Shown: positions 61,401-64,000 of the stretch, piece by piece | Layout: the number at the start of each line of letters is the position of its first letter | Numbering within the stretch: position 1 is the first letter of the stretch | Origin: Cucumis sativus | Taxonomy: Eukaryota > Streptophyta > Magnoliopsida > Cucurbitales > Cucurbitaceae | Assembly: GCF_000004075.3 (NCBI RefSeq) | Contig: NC_026661.2 | Location: forward strand, 21,046,307 to 21,110,306 | Length of the DNA stretch: 64,000 bases | Reading direction: 5' to 3' | Made by a program: the position numbers and the translations under genes | The notes under the pieces: model-generated | Database searches by the model: none | What the model was told of the DNA's origin: nothing | The model's input: only the letters and a program-made list of their open reading frames with translations

Positions 61401-63538
61401 TCTTCTTATTTACCAGAAGGAAGGCATTTCTTCATGGTATGGTAGGAAGCTCTGATGTTCGTTCAATGAGAGTCCGTTTTTTTTTTCTTTTTTCTTTTTT
61501 TCTTAAAATTTTTTCTTTCTGTAATATTTTCTTCTTTTGCGGTTCTGATGAATCTACAGGTCATGGAATATTCTTCTGACTTTTCTTTTTGTACTAACAA
61601 GTATAGTAGAATGCACGATTGACCTTTTTTTTTTTTAAATTCAGGCAATTAAAAGCCCGAGTCTTGATTACTCACATTTTGTGTCCCTTCCTCTGGCTAT
61701 ACACCCTGAATTAGTCGAGAAGCTTATTAATTTCCAAAACTCCATTCTACGAAGTTCTGAGTCTTGCTTGGATGACGCTGAGGATAGCGATACAAATGAA
61801 GATCATACAGACAATGAAGTTGAGGTTCAACATACTGTTAATGCACCAGATGTTGCAGTTGAACTTCAGGTGGATAATAAACGTGAGCAAATCAAAGTGA
61901 ACATAAATATACCTATCGTCAGCTATCTTCCTAAAACTTCAAAGGTTTCTACACCATCTGGTATGATAACCACTGAACATTGTAAAGGCTTATAAACTTG
62001 TATTTCACTTAGATCTATATGAACTTTCCAATTCTTTAACATCACAGTGAAAACATATTTCTAATTCTTTATTCTTTTTTTCTTACGTCTGTCAAGTGTC
62101 AAATGTGTTGCTCTGTGAAGAGCACCTGGCTTTGTCAACTCATCAATTGGTTAACATATGCTCAACTGTATATTTTTTCTTTAAGGTTACTGAGGAACAT
62201 TGTTTTCTTCCCCTCCCATGAAAGTGCCAATCTCACTTTTCTTCTAAGAACTTCCCGGATTTACTCTGCTCTCTACAGATTTGGGCATTGACAAGTCAAT
62301 ATTTATAAAACCTAAAACATTTCACCTAACTGTACTTATGTTGAAGTTGTGGAACAAGGAGCGAGTTGATGCTGCTTCTGAAGTTTTGAGGGTGATTAAA
62401 CTTACTAACTGATATTTGTACATACTAGCGGTACATATGTAGAGCATGCACGTGACTGACTCATCATTTCTTTCAGGGTATTTCGTCTAAAATAATGGAT
62501 ACTTTGGATAACAGGCCAGTACTAATTAGGCTCAAGGGGTTGGTGAGTTCTCTTAAATTCAAGCATCAAATTCTATTACATTGTTTATTCATATGGAAAG
62601 CAATGCTTCCTATGTAAGCACTGGTTCAATCATAACTATTGTTCACTCAGGATCAGTTCATATTTCAACTGATGAAAAGTGTATATGTATTTCGGTTTGA
62701 ATCTTGTAGCTACAACTTATCATTTGTATCTTAGTTGAAATTGTTTGATTCCAGTTATGATTGTCATATCAGGATTGTATGAGAGGTTCTTTGGCCAAAG
62801 CCCGTGTTCTCTATGCTCCTGTGGAAGAGATTGGCGACGAAGGAAGACTGTTACGTGCCTGTCGTATCCATTTTATAGTTTCATCTAAAAGAATTTCCTA
62901 ACTGATTCCTTTTAACTCAAGTTCTTAGAGTAATCAAGCAATATTTTACCTTTGAGTTTCTTGAGCTTTTTTAGAACTCATTATTAATGCATTTACCGAA
63001 GCTGGACTTGTTCTGGAGAAAGATGCAAAACAAAAATTAAAGGTATGCTCAACAACTTCTAATCCCTTCAACGTTCAAATATCAACATGTTTAGTTCGTT
63101 ACCTTGCTATGTGATTCGATTCAACAATCTCGTCTTCTAAAGTACATAAACTAAAGAGTATTTTCCCTCATCATTCTCAACATTCAGTTGCATGCTACTG
63201 TTATGAATGCAAGACATAGGAAAAGGTACACAATTCATTCAACTTTTCCTCGATCCTGTACTTTCTAGTTCCTTCTATTTGCGAATCTCTGTGTTTAAAA
63301 TCCTGAATTGTTTGATTTTATGGCCACCGCAATCCCTTCCTTGAGCAGTAAAAAGAAAAAGAAGTTCGATTCATTTGATGCTCGTGAAATTTTCAAGGAA
63401 TATGGTTCAGAGGAGTGGGGTGAGTATCATATCCGTGAAGCTCATCTCTCACAAAGATTTGCATTTGATGAAAATGGATACTACCATTGCTGTGCTTCCA
63501 TACCTTTCCCTCACGAACAACACATGCAAGTTGATTGA
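58481..63538 (+). CDS. ASCC1: ASCC1-like protein: KH domain plus 2H (LigT/AKAP7-like) phosphoesterase domain
   Basis: Fourteen exons give 499 residues: 58481-58506, 58876-58924, 59218-59362, 59615-59826, 59911-59948, 60025-60104, 60458-60525, 61645-61960, 62279-62391, 62477-62542, 62773-62863, 62975-63042, 63188-63225, 63349-63538. An acidic N-terminal part is followed by a KH domain (about 144-206; VGSSLIRFVRGKGG with GxxG at 155-158) and the 2H domain with both catalytic motifs, His327-Leu-Thr329 (FHLTVLMLKLW) and His426-Ala-Thr428 (LHATVMNARHRK), plus LYAPVEEIGDEGRLLRAC. In animals ASCC1 is part of the ASC-1/ALKBH3 repair and transcription complex; plant copies (At3g16220/At3g16230 type) are predicted LigT-like RNA-binding enzymes. 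Intron 7 uses a GC donor. Exons 1-2 are least certain: ATG 58481 is chosen because only that phase joins the open frame of exon 3. Confidence 0.88.
60575..61500 (-). repeat. Probable reverse-oriented retroelement insertion in ASCC1-like intron 7
   Basis: The 1.1-kb intron starts with an 18-base T run (60581-60599), as expected of a poly(A)-tailed element inserted in the opposite direction. The following DNA has mid-range GC and long frames on the minus strand (60835-61181), unlike the gene's other introns of 70-500 bases. I could not identify the encoded product or find target-site duplications. A processed pseudogene fragment is the alternative. Confidence 0.4.
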
Positions 63539-64000
63539 TCATTTACTTCAACTCCAATCAAAGTCCTTTCAAGTTATATTACAATTTATTTCTGTTCGTA
63601 GAATTTGGCTGTGTATTTATTTCAACTTAGTTCTCAAATGCTTCTTTTCTTCTTAGGAACCAACTAGAAAGGTCTGAGTTGAGAAAATAATACTTTTTTA
63701 AATGTTCTTCACCTCTCTTTTTTGCGTGACAGTTTCAAGAATTTCATCTCTAGAATTCCCTTTTATTTAATTAATCAATTATACTTATTGTTTTTTCAAA
63801 AAAAATTATTAGCATTTCACATCAATATTGATTTTTTTTTAATTATATGTCATGATACTTTAATTATACGATCGTTGCAAATTTAGCAATTAGATTCAAA
63901 ATAATTAACTATGTACCAACATTTTAAAAAATTTGCAAATATAGTAAAATTTATCAAATTCTATCAATGATATAAATCTATCACCGATAGACTATGCTAC
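63539..64000. other. ASCC1-like 3' UTR and cucurbit-type dispersed repeat at the window edge
   Basis: 63539-63720 is probable 3' UTR. From about 63860 the sequence (ATACGATCGTTGC, then TTTGCAAATATAGTAAAATTT, ATCAATGATATAAATCTATCA) resembles a very common Cucurbitaceae intergenic repeat as I remember it; related but diverged copies appear near 5220-5390, 27540-27620 and 49330-49420. Confidence 0.45.

Noticed and set aside
1-64000. tRNA, rRNA or known miRNA genes and CRISPR arrays
   Set aside because: I looked for T-loop motifs, conserved plant miRNA sequences and regularly spaced repeats. Isolated motif hits lacked a full fold or array structure.

Overview
This is nuclear DNA of a flowering plant, a eudicot. 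The genes are split by AT-rich GT-AG introns, the intergenic DNA is very AT-rich and full of TA, GA and CTT microsatellites, and every recognisable protein is plant type: plastid-targeted proteins, HD-ZIP IV, Aux/IAA, NPF and RopGEF. Several intergenic stretches look like high-copy Cucurbitaceae repeats I remember (for example the end of the window), so a cucurbit such as Cucumis is my best guess. That guess is from memory and unproven. No bacterial, viral or CRISPR feature was seen.

Layout. 1-7.6 kb: last exon of a RopGEF (+), the intronless plastid ribosomal protein S17 gene (+), and an 11-exon GLABRA2-type HD-ZIP IV regulator (-). 7.6-13.9 kb: repeat-rich intergenic DNA. 13.9-26.1 kb: CURT1C (+), a decayed acyl-activating enzyme 13 (malonate-CoA ligase) gene (+, pseudogene), and an NPF1-type nitrate transporter (-). 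26-33.7 kb: gene-free, with one promoter-like patch. 33.8-35.2 kb: a nicotinamidase-like isochorismatase-fold hydrolase (-). 36.7-40.4 kb: a bHLH68-type factor (-). 44.2-44.9 kb: THA8 (-). 50.6-53.0 kb: IAA27-type Aux/IAA (+). 53.4-53.7 kb: a 94-residue orphan membrane protein (-). 55.3-57.5 kb: the prefoldin-like UXT (-). 58.5-63.5 kb: an ASCC1-like KH plus 2H-phosphoesterase protein (+), divergent from UXT.

The genes are not an operon and share no single pathway. Three are plastid functions (RPS17 translation, CURT1C grana shape, THA8 splicing). Four concern growth and transcription control (RopGEF, GL2, bHLH68-like, IAA27-like). What ties them together is ancestral gene order. RopGEF12-RPS17-GL2 are neighbours in Arabidopsis (At1g79860-At1g79840). 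CURT1C, NPF1, the hydrolase and the ASCC1-like gene match the paralogous Arabidopsis blocks At1g522 and At3g1617-1623. IAA27 and bHLH68 are neighbours at At4g2908-2910. The AAE13 pseudogene lies exactly where that order predicts an AAE13 gene (At3g16170, next to NPF1.1 At3g16180), so it looks like a gene dying in place rather than an inserted copy.

All exon joins below were worked out by hand from splice signals and codon phase. Each full-length gene gives one uninterrupted frame of about the family's usual length, which is the main support for the models. Arabidopsis locus names are from memory.
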